Shown piece after piece: positions 1-6,734 of a stretch of 64,000 nucleotides of DNA (position 1 is its first letter; each line of letters starts with the position of its first letter). The position numbers and the translations under genes are program-made. Source of the stretch: Solwaraspora sp. WMMD792 (GTDB taxonomy: Bacteria; Actinomycetota; Actinomycetes; Mycobacteriales; Micromonosporaceae); contig NZ_JARUBH010000009.1 in the NCBI RefSeq assembly GCF_029626105.1, positions 124,001 to 188,000 of the forward strand, written 5' to 3'. Below the pieces are notes generated by a model. That model did no database searches, had not been told where the DNA came from, and saw only the letters and a list, made by a program, of their open reading frames with translations.

Positions 1-813
1 GATGTCCCGGCTGAACGCGTGTTCCAGCAGAGTCGGGTCGCGCTGCAACGCGGCGTCCAGGAACGAATCGGCCGGTACGAACAGCACCACGAACTCCGGC
101 GTCTGATCGAACGCGGACCAGTACTGCTTCGCGGCGAGCGCGTCCACATGGGTCCGCAGCTGCCGGGCGTGGCTGTCCAGGTGCTGATCCCGGCTGCGCT
201 CCTCGCGAGCCTCCATCGCGGACAGATAGCCGTCGAACGGTGCCTTGGCGTCGACCACCACGCTGCGCCCGCCGTGCAGCCGTACCACCAGGTCCGGACG
301 GACTGTCTGCTGCTCGGTCCGCGCGGTCACCTGCTCGGCGAAGTCGCAGTGCTCCAGCATCCCGGCCGCCTCGACGATGCGCCGCAGCTGGTGCTCCCCC
401 CACCGGCCACGCACCTGCGGCGCGCGCAGCGCCGCGACCAGCTGTTTGGTCTCGGTACGCAGCTCAGCGGAGACCCCGCCCATCGCCCGGACCTGCTCAC
501 GCAGCTCGGCGTACGCGTCGACCCGGTCGTGCTCCAGCTCGGCCACCCGCTGCTCGTAGCGGCGCAGCGCGTCGTGCAGCGGAGCCACCGCCCGCGCCAC
601 CGCCTCCTGCGACTGGGCGGTCGCCTCGTACGACAGCGCCCGCATCGACTGCTCCAGCCGGCCCTCGCCGTCGCGGGTGGCGCGCAGCGTCGCGTCCAGT
701 CGGGCGATCTCGGTCGCCGACCGGGCCCGGGCGGCCAGCCAGCCGAGCGCCGCGCCGCAACCGAGACAGACGACCACCACCACTACCGTCGCGACATCCA
801 CGCCGGAAAGCAT
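1..813 (-). CDS. rmuC: RmuC-family DNA recombination protein, 3' end outside the window
   Basis: The reverse strand reads open from an ATG at 813 to the window edge (271 codons, C-terminus missing). The N-terminus is one hydrophobic segment (VATVVVVVVCLGCGAALG) followed by a long alpha-helical, probably coiled-coil stretch. The start of the RmuC domain follows, with the family marker VVDAKAPFDGYL, then a helix with SHARQLRTHVDAL and the strand PEFVVLFVPADSFL. RmuC proteins are membrane-tethered nuclease-like proteins that limit inversion between short inverted repeats. The catalytic half lies beyond the edge. The gene is divergent from the membrane protein at 903. Family assignment is firm; the function in this organism is inferred. 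Confidence 0.85.
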   Translation of the reverse strand, partial: MLSGVDVATVVVVVVCLGCGAALGWLAARARSATEIARLDATLRATRDGEGRLEQSMRALSYEATAQSQEAVARAVAPLHDALRRYEQRVAELEHDRVDAYAELREQVRAMGGVSAELRTETKQLVAALRAPQVRGRWGEHQLRRIVEAAGMLEHCDFAEQVTARTEQQTVRPDLVVRLHGGRSVVVDAKAPFDGYLSAMEAREERSRDQHLDSHARQLRTHVDALAAKQYWSAFDQTPEFVVLFVPADSFLDAALQRDPTLLEHAFSRDI

Positions 814-902
814 GTCAAACAGGTACGCCACCCGCCCGCCGACGCCCGGTCACCGGCCGTCGTTGTGGCTGGTGGTGGATCAGTGCGGCTACCGTCGTAG
901 CC

Positions 903-1673
903 ATGGAATTTCTTCTGCTCCTGGTCTTGGTGGCGTTGTTCGCCGGCGGCCTGCTGTGGTGGCGGGGGGAGAGCACCGCCCGCAAGGAGCGGGCGCTGGC
1001 CGACGCCCGGGCCGAGGCACAGCGCTGGTACGAGCGCCTCGGCGGCCAGGTGATGAACCTGCACGGCGACCAGCCGGCGGTCCGGCAGTCGCTGCTCGAC
1101 GCCGGCGAGCGCTACACCGCGGCCGGCTCCCAGCTGGAGCAGGCTCGCAGCGTCAAGCAGTTCGAGCTGGCCCGGGAGACCGCCCTGGAAGGCCTGGCCT
1201 ACGTCCGGGCGGCCCGGGTGGCGCTCGGCATCGACCCCGGCCCCGAGCTGCCCCCGCTGGCCGCCGCCCGCGGCGCCGGGCAGCTGACCAAGGAGCGGGA
1301 GGTCGACGTCCAGGGGCAGACCTTCCGGGCCGGGCCCAACCCGGGCCCGCAGACGCCGCACTACTACCCGGGCGGCTACCACCAGGGTCGGCCGGTGCCC
1401 GCCGGCTGGTACTCGCAACCGCTGTGGAAGCCGGCGTTGGCCGGGGCGGCCGGCGCGATCGGCGGCATGCTGGTCTTCAGCGCGTTGTTCTCCCCGGCGT
1501 TCGGCGACCCCGGTTACGACGCCGGGTACGCCGCCGGTCTGGAGGACGGCGGCGCCGGTGACGAGGACTTCTCCGGCGGGGAGGACTTCTCCGGTGGCGA
1601 GGATTTCGGTGGCGGCGACTTCGGCGGTGGGGATTTCGGTGGCGGCGACTTCGGCGGGTTCGGGGATTTCTGA
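903..1673 (+). CDS. Membrane protein with an acidic Gly/Asp/Phe repeat tail
   Basis: I do not recognise a characterised family. The 256-residue product starts at an ATG with a hydrophobic N-terminal segment (about residues 2-20, ending in Trp-Trp-Arg). A helical domain rich in Ala/Glu/Arg follows, then a Pro/Gly/Tyr-rich linker, a second hydrophobic segment near residue 180 (LAGAAGAIGGMLVFSALFSP) and a tail of repeated GGEDF / GGGDF units ending in Phe. An in-frame extension back to 240 is antisense to rmuC and has no coding character, so I chose 903. No clear Shine-Dalgarno is visible. The acidic tail suggests a surface-interacting or multimerising membrane protein, which is inference. Confidence 0.75.
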   Translation: MEFLLLLVLVALFAGGLLWWRGESTARKERALADARAEAQRWYERLGGQVMNLHGDQPAVRQSLLDAGERYTAAGSQLEQARSVKQFELARETALEGLAYVRAARVALGIDPGPELPPLAAARGAGQLTKEREVDVQGQTFRAGPNPGPQTPHYYPGGYHQGRPVPAGWYSQPLWKPALAGAAGAIGGMLVFSALFSPAFGDPGYDAGYAAGLEDGGAGDEDFSGGEDFSGGEDFGGGDFGGGDFGGGDFGGFGDF

Positions 1674-1733
1674 CCTTCGGAAGTAGGGCTACCCGGATGG
1701 TCCGCCGACCGGTGAGCGGGCAGGCTCGTCACC

Positions 1734-2351
1734 GTGGACACCAAGCGACAGATTCAGCGCGGCTGGCTCGCCGGTCTCGGCGCGGCGGCCCTGGCCACCG
1801 GGGCGGCGACCGCCGCCGCCCAGTCGTCCGGGCGGTTCCACTGGTGGGCCGGCTTCGTCCTGGTACCCGGCGCGTTGATCGCCGCCGCCGGTGGCCCGCT
1901 ACTGGCCCGCGGTGGCGGCCGGGCCTTCGGTGGGTACGTCATCGCCGGCATCGGCGCGATCGTCTTCACGGTGGGTGCGCTGCTCATGCTGGGACTGATG
2001 GGTGACGGCTGGCCGTTGCTCGTCGTGCTGTCCTGCCTGGCGGTGGCCGGCACCTACCGCTGGCGTCCGGATCATCCGCTCGCCCGAGGGTTGCACCGCA
2101 CCGTGGCCCTGCTGGCCGTCACCGGCGCCGGGGTCGGCGTCACCCTCGGGCTGATCGTGACCGGTCTGGTCGACTTCGGCGCCACCGGCTGGTGGGGCGG
2201 TTTCATGATGCTCGCCGCCGCCGTGGTGTTCGCCAACGCACTCGAACTCGGCCGGCACCGGATGCCGTACCGGCTGCAGGCGGTGACGCTGCTCGTCGGG
2301 CCGTCGGTGGTGGCCTTCCTGCTCGGCCTGCGCTTCCTGCGCGGCTGGTGA
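1734..2351 (+). CDS. Multi-span membrane protein of unknown function
   Basis: The 205-residue product starts at a GTG and is mostly hydrophobic, with about six predicted membrane segments separated by short Gly/Arg-rich loops. Examples are a segment near residues 10-28 and another at 155-175. It begins 60 bp after the preceding membrane protein and is probably co-transcribed with it. I recognise no catalytic or binding motif. Its stop codon lies inside the left arm of the strong inverted repeat at 2339-2384, so transcription should end immediately after the gene. Confidence 0.7.
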   Translation: MDTKRQIQRGWLAGLGAAALATGAATAAAQSSGRFHWWAGFVLVPGALIAAAGGPLLARGGGRAFGGYVIAGIGAIVFTVGALLMLGLMGDGWPLLVVLSCLAVAGTYRWRPDHPLARGLHRTVALLAVTGAGVGVTLGLIVTGLVDFGATGWWGGFMMLAAAVVFANALELGRHRMPYRLQAVTLLVGPSVVAFLLGLRFLRGW

Positions 2352-2384
2352 CCAGGCCCCCCGGGGCCCGGTCACCAGCCGCGC
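2339..2384. terminator. Long bidirectional terminator hairpin
   Basis: A perfect 15-bp inverted repeat (GCGCGGCTGGTGACC at 2339-2353 against its complement at 2370-2384) encloses a second 6-bp stem, GGCCCC/GGGGCC. Together they form one very stable hairpin. It sits between convergent genes and its left arm contains the last codons and stop of the upstream gene. There is no T-tract, as is common in high-GC actinomycetes. Confidence 0.8.
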
Positions 2385-2392
2385 AGCGCCGG

Positions 2393-3151
2393 CTAGAGGT
2401 TGTAGCCGCCGGACACCTCTATGTCCTGCGCGGTGATCCAGCGGCACTCCTCGGACAGCAGGGCCGCGATCACCATGCCGATGTCGTCGGGCTCGCCGAT
2501 CCGGCCGAGTGCGGTCCGGGCGGCGAGCGCCGGGATCACCTCGGGGTGGCGCTCGAAGGCGTCGTCGCCGATCCGGGTACGGGTCGAACCGGGCGAGACG
2601 GAGTTGACCCGGATGCCCCGTGGGCTGAACTCCTTGGCCAGATAGCGGGTCAGCACGACCAGTCCGCCCTTCATCGTGCCGTACGCGGAGTAGCCGGGCT
2701 CCAGGCCGGAGAATCGGGCCGAGTTGCTCGTGGTGTTGACGATCGCGCCCCCATCGGCCAGCAGTGGCAGCAGGGTCTGGGTCAGGAAGTACGGTCCCTT
2801 GAGCAGCACCCGCATCAGGGTGTCGAACGCCTCCTCGGTGGTGTCGGCGAACATCGCCAGGTGACCGAATCCGGCGTTGTTGACCAGGAAGTCGAAGCTG
2901 TCCCGCTGCCAGGTGTCGCGCAGCGCCGCGACGACCGACTCCCGGAAGGCCGGGAACGTCTCCGAGTGGCCGACGTCCAGCGGCAGCGCGACGGCCGTAC
3001 CGCCGTCCTTCTCGATCCTGGCCACGGTGTCCAGCGCACCGGACTCGTTGCCCTGGTAGGTGCAGACGACGCCGGCTCCCCGCCGGGCGACCTGGATGGC
3101 GGCACTCTGTCCGATACCGGAGCTGGCACCGGTGACGATAGCGACCCGCAT
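2393..3151 (-). CDS. Short-chain dehydrogenase/reductase (SDR)
   Basis: A classical SDR of 252 residues. The nucleotide-binding motif TGASSGIG is at residues 7-14, NNAG at 91-94, and the catalytic YxxxK is Tyr157-Lys161, preceded by TSNSAR for the serine. The C-terminus ends in the usual sequence before Gly-Gly-Tyr-Asn-Leu. I chose the ATG at 3151, seven bases after the esterase stop; the longer frame upstream overlaps that gene. It should reduce a carbonyl or oxidise an alcohol with NAD(P)H, substrate unknown. It is the last gene of a three-gene leftward operon (4498 to 2393) facing an AraC regulator. Confidence 0.9.
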   Translation of the reverse strand: MRVAIVTGASSGIGQSAAIQVARRGAGVVCTYQGNESGALDTVARIEKDGGTAVALPLDVGHSETFPAFRESVVAALRDTWQRDSFDFLVNNAGFGHLAMFADTTEEAFDTLMRVLLKGPYFLTQTLLPLLADGGAIVNTTSNSARFSGLEPGYSAYGTMKGGLVVLTRYLAKEFSPRGIRVNSVSPGSTRTRIGDDAFERHPEVIPALAARTALGRIGEPDDIGMVIAALLSEECRWITAQDIEVSGGYNL

Positions 3152-3158
3152 GACTGAC

Positions 3159-4160
3159 CTACCTGTCCATTCGAGGGGTGGATGAGCGTGGTGCGTCGGT
3201 CGGCGAAGCCGACAGGACCCGGTCGAGCCAGTCGCTACGGGTACGGCGGGCCGTGGCCGAGATGGACGCCTGCGGGTACAGCGCGTCGAATCCGTGACAG
3301 CCGCCCGCCCAGACGTGCAGCTCCGCCTGGCCACCGGCGGCCCAGATCCTGGTGGCGTAGGCGACGTCCTCGTCGCGGAACACCTCGGCGCTGCCGGCGT
3401 CGACGTAGGTGGTGGGCAGCCCGGAGAGGTCGTCGGCGACGGCGGGTGATACGTAGCCGGGCACCTCACTGTCGGCGAGGTCACCGAGGACCGCGGCCCA
3501 GCCGAACTGGTTCATTTCCCGGGTCCAGACCCCCGGGCCACCGGAGAACTGCTGGCTCGACGTGGTGTCGCAGCGGTGGTCGAGCATCGGGCAGATCAGC
3601 ACCTGGGCGGCGATCGGCGGGGCCGCGAGGTCGCGGGCGAGCAGCGTGACGCCGGCCGCCAGGCCACCGCCGGCGCTGGCCCCCGCGACCACGATGCGGG
3701 CGGGGTCGACGCCCAGTTCGTCGGCGTGCTCGGCGGTCCAGAGCAGCCCTCGGTAGCAGTCGTCGACCAGTGTCATCCCGGTGGCCTCCGGCGCGAGCCG
3801 GTAGTCCACCGAGACGACCACGGCACCGAACCGGTCGAGCCAGTCGAGGGGGATGTCGAGTTGGGAGTAGCGGTCGCCCATGACCATGCCGCCGCCGTGG
3901 ATCCAGTAGATGCACGGTGCCGGCGTGCGGCGACCGGCCCCGGCGGGGATGAACACCGACAGCGGGATCGGCGAGCCGTCCGAGGCGGCGATGGACACCT
4001 CCCGGTGGTCGACCGTGTGACCGTGCAGGAGGGTATCGACCGGCGCCGATGGAAGCTGTCGCAGTTGGGTGAGGATCTCGACGCTGAGCTCGGACATCAG
4101 CGGCAGATCGGCGAGCAGGGTACGCAGTTCGGGGTCGAGGTCGGGGCGTACGGGTGCCAC
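3159..4160 (-). CDS. Alpha/beta hydrolase, hormone-sensitive-lipase-type esterase
   Basis: A 333-residue esterase of the HSL (family IV) type. The oxyanion-hole motif HGGG is at residues 88-91, the nucleophile motif GASAGG at 160-165 (Ser162), and the catalytic His is His289 in GGCHGFD. The acidic member appears to be Glu259 in GSAEVFRDE rather than the usual Asp of the DPLRDE motif; Asp263 is the alternative. No signal peptide is visible, so it is probably cytoplasmic. It lies 32 bp after the ABM-domain gene and 7 bp before the SDR, so the three are likely one transcript. The substrate cannot be told from sequence. Confidence 0.88.
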   Translation of the reverse strand: MAPVRPDLDPELRTLLADLPLMSELSVEILTQLRQLPSAPVDTLLHGHTVDHREVSIAASDGSPIPLSVFIPAGAGRRTPAPCIYWIHGGGMVMGDRYSQLDIPLDWLDRFGAVVVSVDYRLAPEATGMTLVDDCYRGLLWTAEHADELGVDPARIVVAGASAGGGLAAGVTLLARDLAAPPIAAQVLICPMLDHRCDTTSSQQFSGGPGVWTREMNQFGWAAVLGDLADSEVPGYVSPAVADDLSGLPTTYVDAGSAEVFRDEDVAYATRIWAAGGQAELHVWAGGCHGFDALYPQASISATARRTRSDWLDRVLSASPTDAPRSSTPRMDR

Positions 4161-4192
4161 GGTGGTTCCTTCCAGCGGGAGGGGACAGGCGG

Positions 4193-4498
4193 TCAGAAGG
4201 CGGCCTTGCCGCCGACCGGCACCGTGTCGGCGTAACGGGACTCGCCGGCCAGCAGCGGTTGCAGCTTCGCGACCAGCGCCTGCGCCGGCCCGGTGGCGAA
4301 GAAGACGCTGTGCGCCTCCTGACTGGTCCAGCCCTCCGTGACGGTGACGGTGTCCGGGTCGCCGGCCGAGCGACCGACCAGGAAGACGACGCAGTCGGGG
4401 TGCGGCAGCGACGGCGCGTCGAGCAGCAACTCGACCAGCTCGTCACCCTTGCCCGGCTGGGCGGTCATGGTGGCGTGGAAGCCATGGTTGACGATCAT
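4193..4498 (-). CDS. ABM-domain protein, putative quinol monooxygenase
   Basis: A 101-residue protein that looks like a single antibiotic-biosynthesis-monooxygenase (ABM) fold. It opens with a strand containing HATMTAQPGKGDELVELLLDA, has a central strand VVFLVGRSAGDPDTVTVTEGW, and a helix SQEAHSVFFATGPAQALVAKL. Such small dimeric proteins include YgiN-type quinol monooxygenases and heme-degrading enzymes. The Asn/His pattern of heme monooxygenases is not obvious, so I keep the broad call. It is first in the operon with the esterase and SDR, and its promoter region is shared with the divergent AraC regulator. Confidence 0.75.
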   Translation of the reverse strand: MIVNHGFHATMTAQPGKGDELVELLLDAPSLPHPDCVVFLVGRSAGDPDTVTVTEGWTSQEAHSVFFATGPAQALVAKLQPLLAGESRYADTVPVGGKAAF

Positions 4499-4609
4499 CA
4501 GGGGTGTCTCCTCGCTTGTCGGTTGCTACCGCAACTTCGTTTCTTCGACACGCCCATCGAAGCATCGCCAGCTGCTGAAACGGTAGAAACATCCTCCTGG
4601 TTACTTGCC

Positions 4610-4635
4610 CGATCCTCTCGTTGTCGAGAGGATCG
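4610..4635 (+). promoter_or_regulatory. Perfect inverted repeat that contains the AraC gene's ribosome-binding site
   Basis: CGATCCTCTCG (4610-4620), the 4-base loop TTGT, and CGAGAGGATCG (4625-4635) make a perfect 11-bp hairpin or dyad. The right arm carries the only plausible Shine-Dalgarno (GAGAGGA) for the TTG start at 4644. It could be an operator between the divergent genes, an RNA hairpin that hides the ribosome-binding site, or both. A weaker repeat, GTTGC-TACC-GCAAC, lies at 4522-4535 nearer the operon start. Confidence 0.6.
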
Positions 4636-4643
4636 AATGATGC

Positions 4644-5564
4644 TTGAATCGGTCTGTGGACCTCGATGAGCTGCGCGGACTGATCGTCCGTCACGCCCGC
4701 CCCGACACGACGACCGCGATCGACGACGTACTGATCTCCAAGGTGGACCGGGCTGCGCCGCCGTCGCCGTCGATGACCGGCACCGTCCTGGCGCTCATCG
4801 CCCAGGGCGCGAAACGGCTCGCACTGGGCGATCGGGTGTACGAGTACCACGCTGGGCAGTACCTGATCGCCTCGGTCGATCTGCCGATCACCGGACACTT
4901 CACCGAGGCCGATCCGCAGCGGCCGGCGCTGGGGTTCGGTCTCGTCCTGCGCCCGACGATCGTCGCCGAGCTGCTCCTGCACGCCGTACCCGGAGATCTG
5001 CCACCCGTGGCCGGCGGCACCCCGTCCGGCCTGGCGGTCAGTGACGCGCCCGCCGAGCTCGTCGACGCGGCGATCCGACTGCTGCGCCTGCTCGACCAGC
5101 CACGCGACCGCGCCGTACTCGCGCCGCTGATCAAACGGGAGATCCTGTGGAGGGTCATGACCGGTGAGCAGGGCGCCGTCGTCCGCCAACTCGGCCTCGC
5201 CGACAGCAGCCTGAACCACATCGCGCGGGCGGTGCAGTGGATCCGTGACCACTACACCCGGTCGTTCCGGGTCGAGGACGTGGCACGGATGTCCGGGATG
5301 AGCAACTCCGCGTTCTACCGCAACTTCCAGGCGGTCACCGCGATGAGCCCGATCCAGTTCCAGAAGCAGATCCGGCTGCAGCAGGCCCGGCTGTTGCTCG
5401 CCACCCACCCCACCGACGTCACCGGCGTAGGTAGCCGGGTCGGCTACGACAGCCCGTCTCAGTTCAGCCGTGAGTACCGCCGGCAGTTCGGCGTACCGCC
5501 CAGTCAGGACGCCGCCCGGCTGCGCGGCCTGCCCTCCGGCGTCGTCGACCCGGCCCTGGTGTGA
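4644..5564 (+). CDS. AraC-family transcriptional regulator
   Basis: The 306-residue product has an N-terminal cupin-like AraC_N domain (AraC-type arabinose-binding/dimerisation domain, about residues 20-190). A C-terminal pair of helix-turn-helices follows, with VEDVARMSGMSNSAFYRNFQ and then VGYDSPSQFSREYRRQFG. I chose TTG at 4644 because GAGAGGA lies just upstream; a GTG at 4656 is the alternative. It is divergent from the ABM-esterase-SDR operon, which is the usual arrangement for a regulator and its target. Control of that operon is inferred from position only. Confidence 0.85.
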   Translation: MNRSVDLDELRGLIVRHARPDTTTAIDDVLISKVDRAAPPSPSMTGTVLALIAQGAKRLALGDRVYEYHAGQYLIASVDLPITGHFTEADPQRPALGFGLVLRPTIVAELLLHAVPGDLPPVAGGTPSGLAVSDAPAELVDAAIRLLRLLDQPRDRAVLAPLIKREILWRVMTGEQGAVVRQLGLADSSLNHIARAVQWIRDHYTRSFRVEDVARMSGMSNSAFYRNFQAVTAMSPIQFQKQIRLQQARLLLATHPTDVTGVGSRVGYDSPSQFSREYRRQFGVPPSQDAARLRGLPSGVVDPALV

Positions 5565-5566
5565 CG

Positions 5567-5585
5567 CATCGTCGCGCCGACGATG
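5567..5585. terminator. Small hairpin between convergent genes
   Basis: CATCGTCG at 5567-5574 pairs perfectly with CGACGATG at 5578-5585 across a 3-base loop, directly after the AraC gene stop. It is short but well placed to end transcription of the AraC gene before the GDSL gene that converges on it. Confidence 0.45.
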
Positions 5586-5590
5586 TTGCC

Positions 5591-5615
5591 GGTGCGGTGC
5601 GGTGCGGTGCGGTGC
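5591..5615. repeat. Five tandem copies of a pentanucleotide
   Basis: GGTGC is repeated five times without error in the 60-bp gap between convergent genes, immediately after the hairpin at 5567. It lies outside both coding regions and could vary in copy number by slippage. Confidence 0.8.
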
Positions 5616-5624
5616 GGTCGCGGG

Positions 5625-6377
5625 TCAGCCGGCCTGGACCGGCACCCAGTCGACGTACTTCGCGGTCCGCCCGTCACCGGACGAGCGGCCGCGCAGCCGG
5701 CGGTGCACCCAGGGCACCACGAACTCCCGGTAGTAGCGGGCCTCGGCGAGCAGGCTGCGCCGGCCGACCGGGGCCGGGTCGACCACGTGCGCCTCGGTGG
5801 GGTGGCCCAGCCCGTCCAGCACCAGGCTGGCGACCCGGCGGTGGCCGGCCGAGTTGAGGTGCAGGCGGTCGGGCGACCAGTACGGTTCGCGGCGGATCTC
5901 CACGTCGCTGAACACGTCGATGAAGTCGAGGCCGTGCCGGGCGGCGAGTTCGGCGGTGGCGGCGGTCAGCGCCAACCCGCGTCGCCGCATCGTCGCGCCG
6001 AACGGCAGCCGGGCACTCGGGTCACCGCCGCTGAGCAGCACCAGCCGTACGCCGGCGTCGGCGCAGCGGCGTACCGCGTCCTCGGTCAGCGCGACCAGCC
6101 GGCCCAGATCCGTGCCGGCGCGCATCATGTCGTTGCCGCCGCCGTTGAGCGTGATCATCGTCGGGAGCGGGGACAACGACAGCGCCCGGTCGAGCTGCTC
6201 GGTGACGATCGGCTCCAGTAGCCGTCCCCGGATCGCCAGGTTGGCGTACCGCACGCTACCGCCGTTCGCGGCGGCGAGCCCGGCGGCGACCAGATCGGCC
6301 CAGCCGCGCACGGTGCCGTCCGGAAGTTCGTCGCCGAGTCCTTCGGTGAAGCTGTCCCCGATCGCCACGTACCGCAC
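5625..6377 (-). CDS. SGNH/GDSL-family hydrolase
   Basis: The 250-residue product shows the SGNH blocks in order. Block I is AIGDSFTEG near residue 5 (nucleophile Ser), followed by a Gly-containing block around YANLAIRG, then the Asn block NGGGNDM. The C-terminal Asp-x-x-His is SPDRLHLNSAGH. These make an esterase or lipase-like hydrolase, substrate unknown. I chose GTG at 6377 because GGGAGG lies just upstream; the longer frame has no coding character. There is no signal peptide. The upstream region is shared with the divergent IPT-repeat protein gene. Confidence 0.88.
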   Translation of the reverse strand: MRYVAIGDSFTEGLGDELPDGTVRGWADLVAAGLAAANGGSVRYANLAIRGRLLEPIVTEQLDRALSLSPLPTMITLNGGGNDMMRAGTDLGRLVALTEDAVRRCADAGVRLVLLSGGDPSARLPFGATMRRRGLALTAATAELAARHGLDFIDVFSDVEIRREPYWSPDRLHLNSAGHRRVASLVLDGLGHPTEAHVVDPAPVGRRSLLAEARYYREFVVPWVHRRLRGRSSGDGRTAKYVDWVPVQAG

Positions 6378-6734
6378 CCGCGACCTCCCCGTCCCGCGTA
6401 ACCAGCGGCACCAAGTTACCTCCCGGTACCGGTAGGTGCTGTGACGTGGATCCCGCTGCGGCCGCCGGCATCGCATCGCTCCTGCCCGGACAGCGGTCGG
6501 AGATCGGCCAGTTGAGCTTAGGGACTCGCCGGTGGTGCGTCCGGTGAACGGTGGAAGTCGATCCGATCGGCGGACGCCGTCCTGCCTGGCCGGGTACGGC
6601 GCGCCAGACAGGCGCATCCACTCAGGCGAACTTTTGGTGATTTGCACTACTTGACCGTTTTGTTGTCGTTCTCGTTTTGGGGTGGGCACTCCGGCCCGTC
6701 CAGTTCACGCTGCAAACGAGACGAGGAAAGAAAC
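6378..6734. other. 357-bp divergent intergenic region with promoters and a palindrome
   Basis: There is no gene here. A near-palindrome ACCTCCCGGTACCGGTAGGT lies at 6418-6437 (one mismatched pair), close to the GDSL start, and may be an operator. The right part (about 6630-6695) is unusually AT-rich for this genome. It includes TTGACC near 6650, a plausible -35 for the IPT protein gene, but no convincing -10 was found. Confidence 0.5.

Noticed and set aside
240-902. N-terminal extension of the membrane protein at 903
   Set aside because: It is antisense to rmuC and rich in Arg/Pro/Ala with no coding character. The hydrophobic start at 903 is a natural N-terminus.
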